DNA of 64,000 bases, from the NCBI RefSeq assembly GCF_020283565.1, contig NC_060059.1, forward strand, positions 17,354,933 through 17,418,932, read 5' to 3'. Positions 1 to 18,082 of this stretch are shown piece by piece; within the stretch, counting starts at the first letter, position 1; every line of letters starts with the position of its first letter. The translations under genes were made by a program, and so were the position numbers. The notes under the pieces were generated by a model, which was not told the origin of the DNA, searched no databases, and worked only from the letters and a program-made list of their open reading frames with translations. The stretch is from Trifolium pratense. Taxonomy: Eukaryota > Streptophyta > Magnoliopsida > Fabales > Fabaceae.

Positions 1-610
1 TTTGTGGTATTTTATCAAACACCTTTTAATTTAAAAGTGATTTTATAAAATAAAATAAAAAAAACTTAAAAGTAACTGTTAACTTTAAAAAAAAAAACAT
101 GTTTAACTTAGACTCAAAAAAAAACTTAAAAAAAAAACATGTTTAACGCTTAACTAAAGAAATAAAAATGTATATATTTTTTTTTGACTGGTGATGTCTG
201 TTATTAAATATTTTATTATTTAAAATATGTATTTAAACTATGGGAGCTGATTATATAATTATTGTACTCCCTCTGTCTCATGATAAATGAAACATTTGCA
301 AAAAGATAAATATAGTTTTAAATAATATTTTTTCAACCTGTAACTAATTAAAAAATATGATTTTGAAATTATTATCTTTTGTTTTACATTTATCGTAATG
401 AAAATATATCAATAATTAATAAAAATGGTTTAATAAAATCATTTTTTCTTTCATTTATTAAAATATCCGATATGATGCTTATGATAATATAGAGAATGCT
501 TTCTAAAAGAGAAAAATTAAATTATAGTCTTTTTTTTCTTCTTTTGACGCGCAATTAAAGTTCGTCAACGTAATATTACAGACCTTCATGAATGCATTTC
601 TTTAATATCA
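1..610. other. AT-rich spacer with one MITE-like terminus
   Basis: No gene is visible. Around 267-300 there is a 'TACTCCCTCTGTCTCA' string that looks like one end of a Stowaway-type MITE, but no matching inverted end could be fixed. The part just before 677 is the presumed promoter of the zinc-finger gene; no convincing TATA box was assigned. Confidence 0.4.
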
Positions 611-676
611 ATGAATATTTTTTTTATAAAAGGCCTCATTCCTCTCCATCCATTGCATAAACTATCATCAACCACC

Positions 677-1144
677 ATGGCTAACAATAATCATAGCAAT
701 ACTATTTTCCCGTGCAGATTGTGCAACCAAGTTTTTCCAAACATTCAATCACTCATAACTCATATTGAGTCTCATATGCTTCAAGAAAACCTTGCTTTAC
801 TAAGGCTAAACAACATTAACAACCCTCATTTTGAGACTCAGATTGAACAAATTCCCAATCCTCTCCAAGCACCACCACAACAACCATTGGCATTACCTCA
901 ACCAAGCCAAATTATGAACAATGTTGTTTCCCATCCACCCCATGTTTTACAAAATGTTATGCCATCTGCTGAGAAAAATGTTGCTGAAATGACATTAATG
1001 TCACCAACTCAAGATTATATGGAAGTTTCTCAAATTGATGGAACTAAACCATATATTGACAAGCTAGATAAACCAATCAATAGCATGTTTGTTAATCCTC
1101 CTATTGTCAATGATGACACATTGGATTTGGAATTAAAGCTCTGA
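677..1144 (+). CDS. Single C2H2 zinc-finger protein with C-terminal EAR motif
   Basis: This intronless gene encodes about 155 aa. The start is placed at ATG 677, because ACCACCATGG is a good plant start context; an in-frame ATG at 611 lies upstream but in poor context. One zinc finger is visible near the N terminus (FPCRLCNQVFPNIQSLITHI, then ESH), with spacing C-x2-C-x12-H-x3-H. The plant QALGGH signature is absent (NIQSLI stands in its place). The middle is rich in P, Q and N. The protein ends in LDLELKL, which fits the LxLxL EAR repression motif. By family knowledge this suggests a nuclear transcriptional repressor; target and pathway are unknown. The 3' half (852-1144, plus about 50 bp of 3' UTR to about 1196) recurs in inverted orientation at 31846-32199 at the end of the NAC locus. 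Confidence 0.75.
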   Translation: MANNNHSNTIFPCRLCNQVFPNIQSLITHIESHMLQENLALLRLNNINNPHFETQIEQIPNPLQAPPQQPLALPQPSQIMNNVVSHPPHVLQNVMPSAEKNVAEMTLMSPTQDYMEVSQIDGTKPYIDKLDKPINSMFVNPPIVNDDTLDLELKL

Positions 1145-1196
1145 AGTTGTATAGGAATTCATTCCTATTGGTTAGTGTGTGAGATATGAAATTGTC

Positions 1197-1290
1197 AAGT
1201 CACTAAGTTTGGTCTAGTAGTAAGGGATTTGGGTAGTATGCTAGAAGTTCTGGATTCGATCATCAGCTCCGTTGTAAACAAAAAAAAAAA
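1197..1290 (+). repeat. tRNA-derived SINE-like copy, family 1
   Basis: A box-A-like TTTGGTCTAGTAGTAAGG and a box-B-like CTGGATTCGATCATC are followed by an A-rich tail. The same sequence, diverged, is seen reversed at 13741-13826, 50844-50920 and 51217-51295. It sits directly downstream of the zinc-finger gene where homology to the second copy of that gene stops, which suggests it inserted into the 3' UTR. Confidence 0.55.
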
Positions 1291-2394
1291 TAAAATTGTT
1301 AAAAATAAAATCATCTATAATAATATTTCATCTTGAAATAAAGTTGCTCCCTTAATGAATTTATTGAGTCATGAATTGAAGTTCTATCTTGTTCATTGTC
1401 ATTTGTCTTGTAAAATATGATATTAGTTTAAACCATGGTTGTTAAAATCGCTTGTTAACAAGTAAAATGGTCCAATTTTATGTCTTTAGGTATGATAATC
1501 GAGTTTAATCGGTGGTAAACTCGTTCTTAGATAAACTCGTAAAAAATTCAATTTTGAACAAATTAACTTGTAATGAAATTGATAAAATCAAGTTAATAAA
1601 AAAAAAATTGCTTATGTTACAATATATGACGAAATATGCTGCAAATAAACTCTTCCAAATACTAATAGTAGTCGATACACAAATCCTACCAACCCAACCA
1701 AAAGTGTCATTCTTCAATCATAAACACCGAGCGCGTGGTTTGTTACTCGAGGATTCGTGGTTTGTTACTCGAGGATTAATAATTTAATACATTGCAGGTT
1801 TAGAAAAGGATTTGAAGAAAATTACATGTGACATACATATGTAATGACCCCTTTGTAGTTAGTTTACTACAAGAGGCGATACTACACTGATACTACCTAT
1901 TATGCAATGCTTAAATAACTCAAACTGGCTAAAATGCACATCAATCTCTTTTCTTTCTGTTGTCCATAATTGGAGTCAACAGTTCCATTCCATCAATGTA
2001 CACTAGACATAGTACACAGATACGAAATATGCATCACAAAGGTGCCAAAACTTACGGATCATTTTTGCAAATTGCAGTTTCGTTTCCTTTTCTTCAGAAG
2101 AAAAATTAGAGAAAGTATTTATTATTACAAGTAGCCATATATTAACAAATCCTAAAGTAATGCAGGTGTCTCTTCGTTGATGGGTCCATGCTGAAATATT
2201 CATGGAAGAACATCAGAAGAGCTATAAGAGGAGTCTGCCAAAGCTTCATGAAAAATTTCCAATGAGCTTTTTAGCCTTGGATGGAGCTAACATTGGATGG
2301 AAAATATACAGCAATCAACGAGGGTAGAAGAAAAAGCATCAGAACAGAACCACGACCATTGACTCAAGAAATCTGCTTGATCAGAGTTAGTTCT
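1291..2394. other. Spacer between convergent zinc-finger and CK1 genes
   Basis: No protein-coding gene is supported. The right part (about 2000-2394) should hold the 3' UTR of the minus-strand CK1 gene, whose stop codon is at 2395-2397. No clear polyadenylation signal was pinned down. Confidence 0.5.
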
Positions 2395-8860
<6,466 letters not shown>

Positions 8861-9540
8861 CACAAACCCAAATTCCTAATCCTTGCTAAATTGCAAAATC
8901 ACTCAATTGCAAAAACAAAAAAAAAACTTTTGACTATTCCAAGCGTCCCATCAACAATTGATCTTAGATCCAACGAGATTTAGCACAAAAATTGAGATCC
9001 AAAAGTGAATTGAAATTGAATAACTCGAAAATTCATGCTATACTAATAATGAGAAAACCTCAAAAATCAAACCCTCAAACAAAAGCAATAAAAAAAAAAA
9101 GTGATTTTGATCGATGAAAATAAAATCAAGAAATAGAATCTACAAAACCCTGAATTGCAAGCTAAATCGAAGTATAATAATTGTGATTATATGTGAAGTC
9201 AGGTAATTGAATATACAAGAAGCATAATAATTGTGATTATGGGAAAGAGGTAAAATAGCGACGAAAATTGGAGTGGATGAAGTATGAATTTGGGGTATAA
9301 CAGTGAATAGTGATGAAAAAGAGTGAAGAAGAAGGAAGAAGGAGATTTAATGGTTAGGATGTAATTGCCCAAAGATTGGCATCAGCTTTCTGGGAAAATT
9401 TCGGGATTCCGGGAAAGGGAAACAAAGTGGGATGAGAGAGAGAGATGATGATGTGAAGTCAGGTAAGATGAGGAAAGAACAGAAAATGGATCAGTAGTAG
9501 TACTGTACTACAAACTAGTTTCACTCTGATTCCTCAAAAA
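8861..9540 (-). promoter_or_regulatory. Presumed promoter and 5' leader of the CK1 gene
   Basis: This is the stretch upstream of the CK1 start codon. It is A/T-rich and includes a GAGAGAGAGA tract near 9437 and a repeated phrase 'GATGTGAAGTCAGGTAA' (about 9191 and 9451). No TATA box or transcription start could be assigned with confidence, and a 5' UTR intron cannot be excluded. Confidence 0.35.
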
Positions 9541-9562
9541 AAAAAAAAAAAACTAGTTTCAC

Positions 9563-9624
<62 letters not shown>
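9563..9624. repeat. (ATT)n microsatellite
   Basis: About twenty uninterrupted ATT/TTA units. The region from 9625 to 10410 holds no supported gene. Confidence 0.95.
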
Positions 9625-10410
9625 GCGGGTCAAACAGGGGCGGAACGCCTGTATTTAACTTATGTCAAAAAAAAAACTCTTATGTTATGAAATTAAAAAT
9701 CAGAGATTAATAAAGTTTTGCAATTAAAAAATGTACCTTATTTAAATTTCTGCAAGAATTGTGATAGTTGGAAGACCTAAATAAGAAAGAATCGTTGTGT
9801 TATTTGAATTTAAAATGAAGGGTAATTTTGACAATATAAAAAATTCACCTTTTATATATTGTTATAGATTATTATTATTATCCGAAATTCAACTTTGATG
9901 TTAATGATTTAAGTTATATGTGAGAAGACAGACAAACTAATTTATACTACCTCTGTCTCTAATTTATACTACGAAACACTACAAATTCAATCAACTAATT
10001 TATTCGCTAAAGCTAAGCTAGCTTACTACAAATTCAATCAGATAACTTATTCGCTAAAACTAAGCTAGCTTATAACTTATTCACTATAAATTAGAACTTA
10101 GTGGTAAAAAACCAAACATCGGCTACAAATTATTGTTATACAAATTATTGTTACAGTATAATTTGTTGTATGTATTAGCGCTATCTAATCTAATAAATTA
10201 GTAGCGACTTTTATAAACTTGCACGTCCGCTAGAATTTGTTATATGTACTGGAACATCTGCACGGGTCCGATTAGTTGTAAGTTATATAATGATTAAATA
10301 AAATGTGATAATTTCAATAATGTAAGGTATATGAAAAAAGTTGAGTAACATTAAACGATAGTTCAACAATTATTTTGGAAAAATATTCATACAAAGAAAA
10401 TTATGTTATA

Positions 10411-10698
10411 CTCCCTCCGGTCCTTTTTATAAGGAACAATTTGGAAAAAAAATTTGGTCATTTTTATAAGAAACAATCATTAAATTTATTCTTACAATTC
10501 CATTTTTACCCTTATTAAATTGTATCCATTCCAAAGTTATGCATTAATTAGAGTGATATATTCCCTAAGGATAAATTAATACACCAAGGTTAGTTTTGGA
10601 ATAGATTGTAAAATTTTAGAATTTTTATTAAGAAAGATAAGGTTTCTTGGTATGTGTGTTTTTTCCAAATTGTTCCTTATAATAAGGACCGGAGGGAG
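10411..10698. mobile_element. Stowaway-type MITE, 288 bp
   Basis: Long terminal inverted repeats start CTCCCTCCGGTCCTTTTTAT and end with the complement GGACCGGAGGGAG. TA dinucleotides flank the element on both sides (10409-10410 and 10699-10700). It sits exactly at the C-terminal coding end of the Helitron helicase remnant. A longer, interrupted member of the same family lies at 14178-16159. Confidence 0.88.
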
Positions 10699-12471
10699 TA
10701 CTACGGAAGACTTTCTTATAGACCACACATTCGAAAACTTAGTCGTATCTTCACCGTCGTCATTGATGATCAATATTTTTAATCCTTTTCTAGAAGTAAC
10801 TCTTGAAATTGCAACATACAACTGACCATGTGAAAACATTGGCGACGGAAGATATATCCCAATATGCTTTAAAGATTGTCCCTGACTCTTATTAATAGTC
10901 ACATCAAAAGAAATCATTATAGGAAATTGTGTCCGTTGAAATTTAAAAGGAATTCTCACGTCAGATGGTGTCAGAGAAAATCTAGGTATGAAAACCTGAT
11001 CACCAATATTACTTCCTGAAATAATTTTCCTTCAAGAGCACGTTTTCCCAATCTCGTAATAATAATTCTTGTTTCATTGCATAATCCTAATTTTTTTATT
11101 CAAATTCATTAATAGCATAACTGGAACTACAACTTTAAGTCTCAACTTGTGATTTGGAAGTCCCGACATAGAAATCGTGTTCAAAAATTCGGGAGTATGA
11201 ATATCATCCACTGTTTGACGGTCTACATTTTGTGTGAGTGGTGTATCATAACTCAAATATGTTTTTTCTTCACCAGGAATTAAATCCAACATATAATCAT
11301 TTATTGTGTCGACTATTGAATTTTTAGGAGCTAGTATAGCTCTATTTTGGAAATACGTTATATCGTTGATGTTTTGTAAAAGTTGAGGATAGGTGTTTTC
11401 AACGATAGAAGCAAGAGGATCACCTGAATTTGGAATCAATAAATCTGATGGAATGTCAAGTTCTAAATCATCGTCGTTGTCATCTCCAATTTCTCCATCG
11501 CCAACACCCAAAACTCATTCAGAAAATAATCTTCTTTGTTCAACGTCTACACTTGAAGCACCACCGAGAAGCCTCATGTTTTTCCTCAATGTTAAAACTT
11601 CACAAAAATTCCAAAGAACCGAAGAATTAATAGTAGCATGAACAACTCCTGGCCTTGTACCTTTGGGTATTACTGGTAGAATTTGTCTAAAATCTCCGCC
11701 AAAAACAACAATTTTTCCACCGAAGGGAATGTGTTTATTTTTTTCGATCAACAGCTTCAAAACAGTGTTTATGCATCATTGGTGCTTCATCCCATATAAT
11801 GAGCTTTGCTTTTTGTATTAATAGCGCCAAAAGGCTTTTAGGAACTATGGTACATGTTGAAAACTCGTCAACATATAGAGGAATACAAAACCTTGAATGT
11901 GATGTTCTACCGCCAGTATAAGCAATGCAGCGATCCCACTTGAGGCAACTGTTAAAACTATCTCACCTTTTGAGCGTAATGCGGCTGACATGACCCTCCA
12001 GATAAATGTCCTCCCTGTACCGCCATAACCATAAAGAAAAAACACACCAGGTTTGTTTTCGTTAACTCTTGTCATGATTGTGTCATATACTTTATGTTGC
12101 TCTGAAGTCATAGTTGACATCAATCTAACATGTTCCTCAGCTAATGATTGTCTATTATAATTCAACTCGTCGTGTATTAAACTATTTTGTATATCAGGAA
12201 CTAATAATATGTCTGCTCTAGGCATTGGAGGATAATCTTTTAAACTCTTCCCACAACTACGTAACATCATCTCAATATCTGCTAGTGCATATTGTATTAA
12301 TTGATCATCGGTTAATATTAAATCTGCAATCTTAAAATCAAAATAATGAATGTGATTAGTGACATGACTATGGTTGTGTTTGGTTGTATTGCAAAAAAAA
12401 ATTGATTTAGCAGAATTGAGTTTGATAATAACTTTCCAAATCACACGTGATAATAACTTTCCAAATCTCAC
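10699..12471 (-). pseudogene. Broken Helitron (PIF1-like) helicase
   Basis: Fragments in different frames read, in minus-strand order: an N-terminal block with LTDDQLIQYAL and MTSEQHKVYDTI (12350-12050); a Walker A region GYGGTGRTFIWR near 12030, where the essential lysine of GKT is arginine; a Walker B-like IIWDEAPMMHKH near 11800; motif III FGGDFRQILPVI near 11690; and the C-terminal block [19 protein letters not shown] and [17 protein letters not shown] (10900-10770). This is the ATP-dependent SF1 helicase C-terminal to the Rep domain in plant Helitrons. Several frameshifts and stops break it, and the last residues abut the Stowaway MITE. No HUH Rep domain was found. Helitron ends were not identified. 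Confidence 0.88.
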
Positions 12472-12790
12472 ATGATAATTATTCTCTAAATTTATGATGC
12501 GGTAGAAAAAAAATCATTGATCAGAAAAGACATAAAAATATTTCGTGATGAATAATATAGTCAACAATAATTTTGATATGATATACTTTTAAAATTAATG
12601 GTGCTTATCAATTATTGCACATAATTTTAATCACAATTGGTATACTTGCCATAGTGGTTGGAAATATTACTTTGCACCAAAGGGTTGCGGGTTCGAATCC
12701 TAATCAAGACACAATTGTGTTATTTTTTAATAAAAATTGCAAGATAAAATGGAGGGAAAACAGAGAAAACAAATTAGGGTTTAAGGTTTG
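12278..12790. repeat. Helitron-associated segment, copy 1 of a dispersed duplication
   Basis: This segment starts inside the helicase remnant (GCATATTGTATTAATTGATC) and runs into non-coding sequence with a box-B-like GGGTTCGAATCC near 12690. It is nearly identical to 34310-34790 in the same orientation, except that the second copy lacks about 30 bp around the box-B-like motif. Confidence 0.85.
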
Positions 12791-13127
12791 CGCTATCGAA
12801 AATTAGAAGCGACTATTATTAACCTGCATGTGTTTAGCAGCTTCAAATAAATTAGAACCTGGCTAAAGAATCAAACATTTGATACAAATCATTTTTACAG
12901 TAGATTTTGTTACACGTATTAGCTGGAGAAAAAGGAATATGCACGGACAGTATAAAATAATTTTACACTATCAATCAATTATAATCATATTTTCCGTCAC
13001 ATCACCTCACTTAACTCCGCCTTCTTGAAAAATTGAATCATTCTAATTAGTTGTCCGTGTAAAATTAAATTACACTAAAAACGCGTGTTCATTAAACTCA
13101 TAAATAATATTAACCTGCACATATATA

Positions 13128-13528
13128 GGGTCTGTTTGGTAAAAATAAGCTATAAGCTAGCTGATAGCTGATAAGCTAGCTGATAGCTGAAAAGCTAGCT
13201 TATAGCTGATAGCTGAAAAGCTAGCTTATTGAAATTAAAGTGTTTGGTAAAATTAGCTTTTAAAGTGGTTATTAAATATAAAATTACATAATTGATAGTG
13301 GGTAGTTTATTTTTTAGAGTGGGTAGTTATTAAATTAAAGAGTAAAAATGGAATAAAGTGTAAAAAGCTATAAGCTATAAGCTCAAATGCTACTTGAAAT
13401 AGCATCTGAAAAAAAGCTATAAGCTAGTACAAAAAGCTTGTTACCAAACACCTCTAATTTTTTGAAACAAGCTTATAAGCTCATATAATAAGCTATAAGC
13501 TAGCTTATTTGTATTACCAAACAGAGCC
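13128..13528. mobile_element. MITE of about 400 bp with CTGTTTGGTAA termini
   Basis: The left end GGGTCTGTTTGGTAA is mirrored by TTACCAAACAGAGCC at the right end. The arms contain repeated TAAGCTATAAGCTAGCT and can pair. A diverged end of the same family appears near 35205-35231. The target duplication is not clear, so the superfamily is left open. Confidence 0.75.
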
Positions 13529-13740
13529 ATAATATCTAAGAAATTAGCAATTATTGATTTTAAACGTCTAAATTAGCACTCATTGCTATTGATTTACACG
13601 TAAACACCAAAAGAAAGATTTTTAGTGCTAAGTGATACTACCTCTAGTCTTGTATGTAAGCAAAAATAAAAAAATGTACACCCTTTAAGAAAGTGGATAA
13701 AGTGAAAAAACTATCAGATTTCCACTTTTATCCTTATCTT

Positions 13741-13826
13741 TTTTTTTTTGCAATGAGCTGAGATCGAACTCGGGACCTATAACATATTATTCAAACCTCT
13801 CACCACTAGACTAAACCTAGTGGCTT
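13741..13826 (-). repeat. tRNA-derived SINE-like copy, family 1
   Basis: Read on the minus strand it shows GTTTAGTCTAGTGGTGAG (box-A-like) and CGAGTTCGATCTC (box-B-like), followed by an A-rich tail (the T-run at 13741). It is related to the copy at 1197-1290. Confidence 0.55.
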
Positions 13827-14177
13827 ATCTTTTGTTTTTAATTAAAAATGAGAAAGACTTGTTTGGGCACAAGCTCAAATATGATGTGTTAGACACACAT
13901 ACATAATTTTAAAAAGTTTAAAAATAAAAGAGTTGATTGATAATAATTGATGTGACTTAATTATTTATCTTTAAATTTTTCTTTTTAATGTGTGTGTGCC
14001 GAAGTATTATTGATTTGGGGTTGTGCCTATAATAGAATTTCCCATTAAAAATTAAGTAATTAATGGATTGGCGAAGTTGAGTAATGTCATTTTTTTTTAA
14101 CGTAGAGTAATGTCATGTTGAAAACCGTGAAAACAGTGTAATCATCGAGGGTGAACATGGAATATTGATAATAAATA

Positions 14178-16159
14178 CTCCCTTCGGTCCTATATATAAG
14201 GAACACATTGAGAAAAAACACACATATCAAGGAGGCTTATTTTTTTTATTAAAAATTCTAAAATGTTACGTGTTATTCCAAAACTAAGACCATCTCCAAT
14301 GGTGGGTACTTATTTTTTTAAGTACTAGTACCTAATAGGTACTCCCCATTTGAGCAAAACACAAAGAGTACCTAATAGGTACTGATTCTATAATAAGAAG
14401 TGGTACTTATTTTGTTTTTGTGGATCTCATTTATAATGATGTATAGTTATTGGTGGGATCCATTTAGAACTTTTTAAGAGATTTGGGTTGGAGAGATTAA
14501 ATACTTATTAGAGCATCCACAATGGAGCACTCCATTTTTGAGTACTTAAATGGTCCCACATAGACACATCATCAATTTATTATTTTTTTTAATAATAGTA
14601 CCTAATAGGTACTCAACCCCTCCAATGGAACATTTCTTAAAAAAGTTCTAAAATGGTCCCATCAATAACTCCACATCATTAAAATTTGAAATTTAATTTA
14701 AAATAATATTGCCAAATTTTAAGAATTACATAATTAAAAAATAATTTAAAATAATTAATAAAATGGTAATTTTGAGAGGAGTAGAATCCTTCAATTTGGT
14801 TTTGATTTATATGATAGGAGTATTTTTTTTTTCAACGGTAAAAAGAAACAAACAATGACTACCAACGTCTATATATGGTTGACATTAAATTTTTGTGCCA
14901 ATTTAAAAATTGTGATTTTTTTATTTTTTGAATATATTAAATAAAATGGGTCCCATAAAAAAAAAGAGAAAGTTCTTATATTAGAAGTGGTACCTATTAG
15001 GTACTAAAATGTGTTGTGCTCCAATGGTAGTACCTAATAAGTACTATGAGTACCTAATAGGTACTACACCATTGGAGATGGTCTATCTCCAATGGTGTAA
15101 TACCTATTAGGTACTCATGGTACTTATTAGGTACTACTATTGGAGCAATACCCACTTGAGTACCTATTAAGTACTGCTTCTCAAATAAGAACTCTCCTGA
15201 TAGACCCATCTTATTTTCCATTAAAATATTCTTTTCATGGGACCCACTTTCTTTTATTTATTCAATTTGAAGACATTTAAACAAAAGCACAATTAAATGG
15301 ATTGGTACTATTGTAAACAAAAAAAATGGATTGGTAGTATACCACCACCACCACATTTTCTTAACGCTGGACCATTTGCTTCAGAAAAAAAAAATGGTGG
15401 GAAAAACGTTTGATCAATTTTTGAAATTGCTGGCAGACCAACAAGAAAATTTAATGCCAACCATATTTGTCGAGCATATTTGGTAACGTTTTGGACATTA
15501 TGATTAATAAAATTAGTTGTTTTTAAAATTATGCAATGCTATTTTAAATTATTTTTTAATTATGTAATTCTTAAAATTTGATAATATTATTTTAAATTAA
15601 ATTTCAAATTTTAATTATTATTTCGAATTATAAAAAAAATAGTACATACTAATTTTGTAATTTTATCATTCAATCAATTTATATTATAAAATAGATAATT
15701 AAATAATAAGTTATTGTAATGATGTGGAGTTATTGATGGAACCCAATTTAGAATTTTTTAAGAAATGCTCCATTGAAGGGGTTGAGTACCTATTAGGTAT
15801 TAAAAAATAATAAATTAGTGACGTGTCCATGTGGGACCCATTTAAGTACTCATAGTTGGAGTGCTTCATTGTGGATGCTCTTAGGTACTATTATTAAAAA
15901 AATTATAAATAAGTGATGTGTACACGTGGAAATTATAAATAAGTACTCAAAAATAAGTATCTCCATTGTAGATGCTCTAACCTTGGAAATATGTTGGTGT
16001 AATTAATGCATAACATTAGAATAAATTGTATCTTATACAATTTAATAAGGGTATATCAATGATTATTTATTTAATAAAGAATAAAATTAAAGAGTGTTTC
16101 TTATGAAAATGACCAAAAAAATTTTCCAAAGTATTTCTTATATGTAGAACCGGAGGGAA
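14178..16159. mobile_element. Stowaway-type MITE split by a nested insertion
   Basis: The ends CTCCCTTCGGTCCTATATAT and ACCGGAGGGAA match the MITE at 10411-10698, and internal sequence on both flanks (AAAATTCTAAAAT on the left, TTAATGCATAACATTAGAAT on the right) aligns with it. TA flanks both ends. The element is split at TAA by the insertion 14288-15977. Confidence 0.85.
14288..15977. mobile_element. Nest of Tourist/Harbinger-like MITEs
   Basis: The insertion into the Stowaway MITE is flanked by TAA (14285-14287, 15978-15980), as expected for PIF/Harbinger-type elements. Outer ends are GACCATCTCCAATGG and the complement of CCATTGTAGATGCTC. An inner unit 14288-15083 has matching 17-bp ends (GACCATCTCCAATGGTG and its complement), and a head-to-head partner begins just after it. 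At least two related elements therefore stack here. The body carries about ten copies of a near-palindrome built on TACCTAATAGGTA. No transposase is encoded. Confidence 0.75.
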
Positions 16160-16407
16160 TATAATAAATGTGGTAGACTTTTGCTTATATTTGAGATTTT
16201 CAATTTTTTGTTTTGTTGAGAATTTTTGAAAGAGAGAACATTAAATGCATGAACACCTTTGGATTCACTTGCATGCATATTGATCGACAAAATAAGCTTT
16301 TATGCTTTGATAATGTATGCTAGCGTGGAAAGAAGACTCAAATTCTTCTACAACTACTATTCCAATATTACGAGCACTATTCCACGATTATATTTGTTGT
16401 TCATTTA

Positions 16408-16706
16408 GACTATGTTTGGATTGATGATACATAATGGAACAGAGCGGAATGAAATAAAATGGAATGGAGCGGGGCAGAATGGAACATGAACTTTATTCCA
16501 TTGTTTGGACAATTTTATAAAATGGTTGTATTCGATCTCGTACACCCCAAATTGGAGGGGAAGAAAAATGAGAGAAAAGGATGGAATGAGATGGAATGAG
16601 TACCATCATATGTCACTCCATTCCACTCGATTTTAAAGAATCCAAACAATGGAACCTCTCTCCATACCACTCTATTCCACCTCATACCACCAATCCAAAC
16701 AAAGTC
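16408..16706. mobile_element. Tourist-like MITE, 299 bp
   Basis: The ends GACTATGTTTGGATTG and CAATCCAAACAAAGTC are inverted repeats with one mismatch. TTA flanks both sides (16405-16407, 16707-16709). The second copy of the surrounding tandem duplication shows the matching uninterrupted site at about 17220-17228. The interior is rich in GGAATG repeats. Confidence 0.82.
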
Positions 16707-17227
16707 TTAAGGGCTAAATATATCTTTTGTCCCTATAATTTTCCAGATTTTTCATTTTAATTTCTGAATATTTTTTTTACACTTTTTAGTCACTGAAGTT
16801 TTTTCCGTTAATATTTTTAGTCCAACTTTTCTTTCAATATTATTGATTTGGGGTTGTGTTTATAATAGAGTTTCACATTAAAAATTAAAGTAATTAATGA
16901 TTGGTGGAGTTGAGTAATGTCATGTTGAAAATCGTGAAAACAGTATAATCATTAAGAGTAAACATGAAATATTGATAATAAATTTAATAAATGTGATAGA
17001 CTTTTGCTTATATTTGAAACTTTCAATTTTTTTTTTTTTGTTGATAATTTTTGAAAGAGAGAACATTAAATTCACGAACACCTTTGGATTCACTTGCATG
17101 CATATTGATTGACAAAATAAGCTTTTATGCTTTGATGATGTATGCTAGCGTGGAAAGAAGACCCAAATTCTTCTACGATTCCAAGATTACGAGCACTATT
17201 CTACGATTATATTTGTTGTTTATTTAA

Positions 17228-18073
17228 GGACTAAATATGTTTTTTGTCTCTATAGTTTCCCAAAATTTTCATTTTAGTTTCTGAATATTTTTTCCACACT
17301 TTTTAGTCTCTGAAGTTTTTTCCGTTGATATTTTTAGTCCCTACGTTTCTTTCAACCCTCGCATACCATTTTAAATTTTAATTTTTTTTTTCACGGTCAT
17401 GTTTAGTACATTATATGGGAAACGGATTTTCTGCTGTTACAGCAAGACGCTGTAACAGCCAAGGACCGTTCGATCTAAATCAGTGGCTCAGATTGAATAA
17501 AGATAGATTGATCACAGTCGTCCGATTAGAAATCAGTGGCTGTGATTTAAAACAGCGGGAAACTGTGTTAATATCAACAGCGGCAAATTTGGGTCCCATT
17601 ATATGAATATCTGTTACAAAAGTTTAATTTTTTTTAACAAAAGATGAAATAAATATGATTTTTTTAGTTTTTTGTACATAAAAATTCATAAATAATTAAT
17701 CTTATGTTAAAAAATTCTAAATTTTTATCGAAGATGTTCTTATAATATTATAAACATGAATACAAAAAATTATTCAAAAATGTGAACGTATACACGAGTT
17801 GAATGAAAAGTAGGGACTAAAAACATTGTCCACCAATCCTAGCTCAACCGACAGAAATATCGACATTGCTATCGTCAGACGTCAGGTCTGGGGTTCGAAC
17901 TTCGATCACTCCACTTTGTGTGTGTGAATTTTCAATGGCTTTGCCATTTCGTTTATCAACAAAAAAGAAACATTGACGGAAAAAACTTCATGGACTAAAA
18001 AGTGTGAAAAGAAATCTTCAGAAACTAAAATAAAAATTCTTGAAAACTATAGGACCAAAAACATATTTAACTC
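17228..18073. mobile_element. Non-autonomous Mutator-like element with long inverted termini
   Basis: The left arm (GGACTAAATATGTTTTTTGT and about 120 bp more) is mirrored at 17960-18073. Flanks TTTATTTAA (17219-17227) and TTCATTTAA (18074-18082) form a 9-bp target duplication with one mismatch, the size expected for MULEs. The core 17360-17610 has no recognisable gene; a SINE-like sequence sits at 17830-17960. Terminal sequences of this type are widespread in legume genomes. Confidence 0.82.
17830..17960 (+). repeat. tRNA-derived SINE-like insert inside the MULE
   Basis: TAGCTCAACCGACAGAAAT (box-A-like) is followed by GGGGTTCGAACTTCGATC (box-B-like) and a tail with TTGCCATTTCGT. No target duplication was confirmed. 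Confidence 0.55.
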
Positions 18074-18082
18074 TTCATTTAA

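Larger units (their letters stand above)
13998..17227 (+). repeat. Local tandem duplication, copy 1 loaded with later insertions
   Basis: Segments 13998-14175 and 16162-16407 recur in order at about 16833-16985 and 16986-17227. In copy 1 the two parts are separated by the interrupted Stowaway element (14178-16159) and followed by a Tourist-like element; in copy 2 they are contiguous. A partial Mutator-like terminus (16710-16836) lies at the junction, which suggests that the duplication included the left end of the element now whole at 17228-18073. Confidence 0.8.

Noticed and set aside
12650..12720. tRNA genes suggested by A/B-box-like motifs (also at 1208, 17830, 36940, 44080, 57540)
   Set aside because: No complete cloverleaf with matched acceptor stem was seen, and several copies have A-rich tails and target duplications, as SINEs do.
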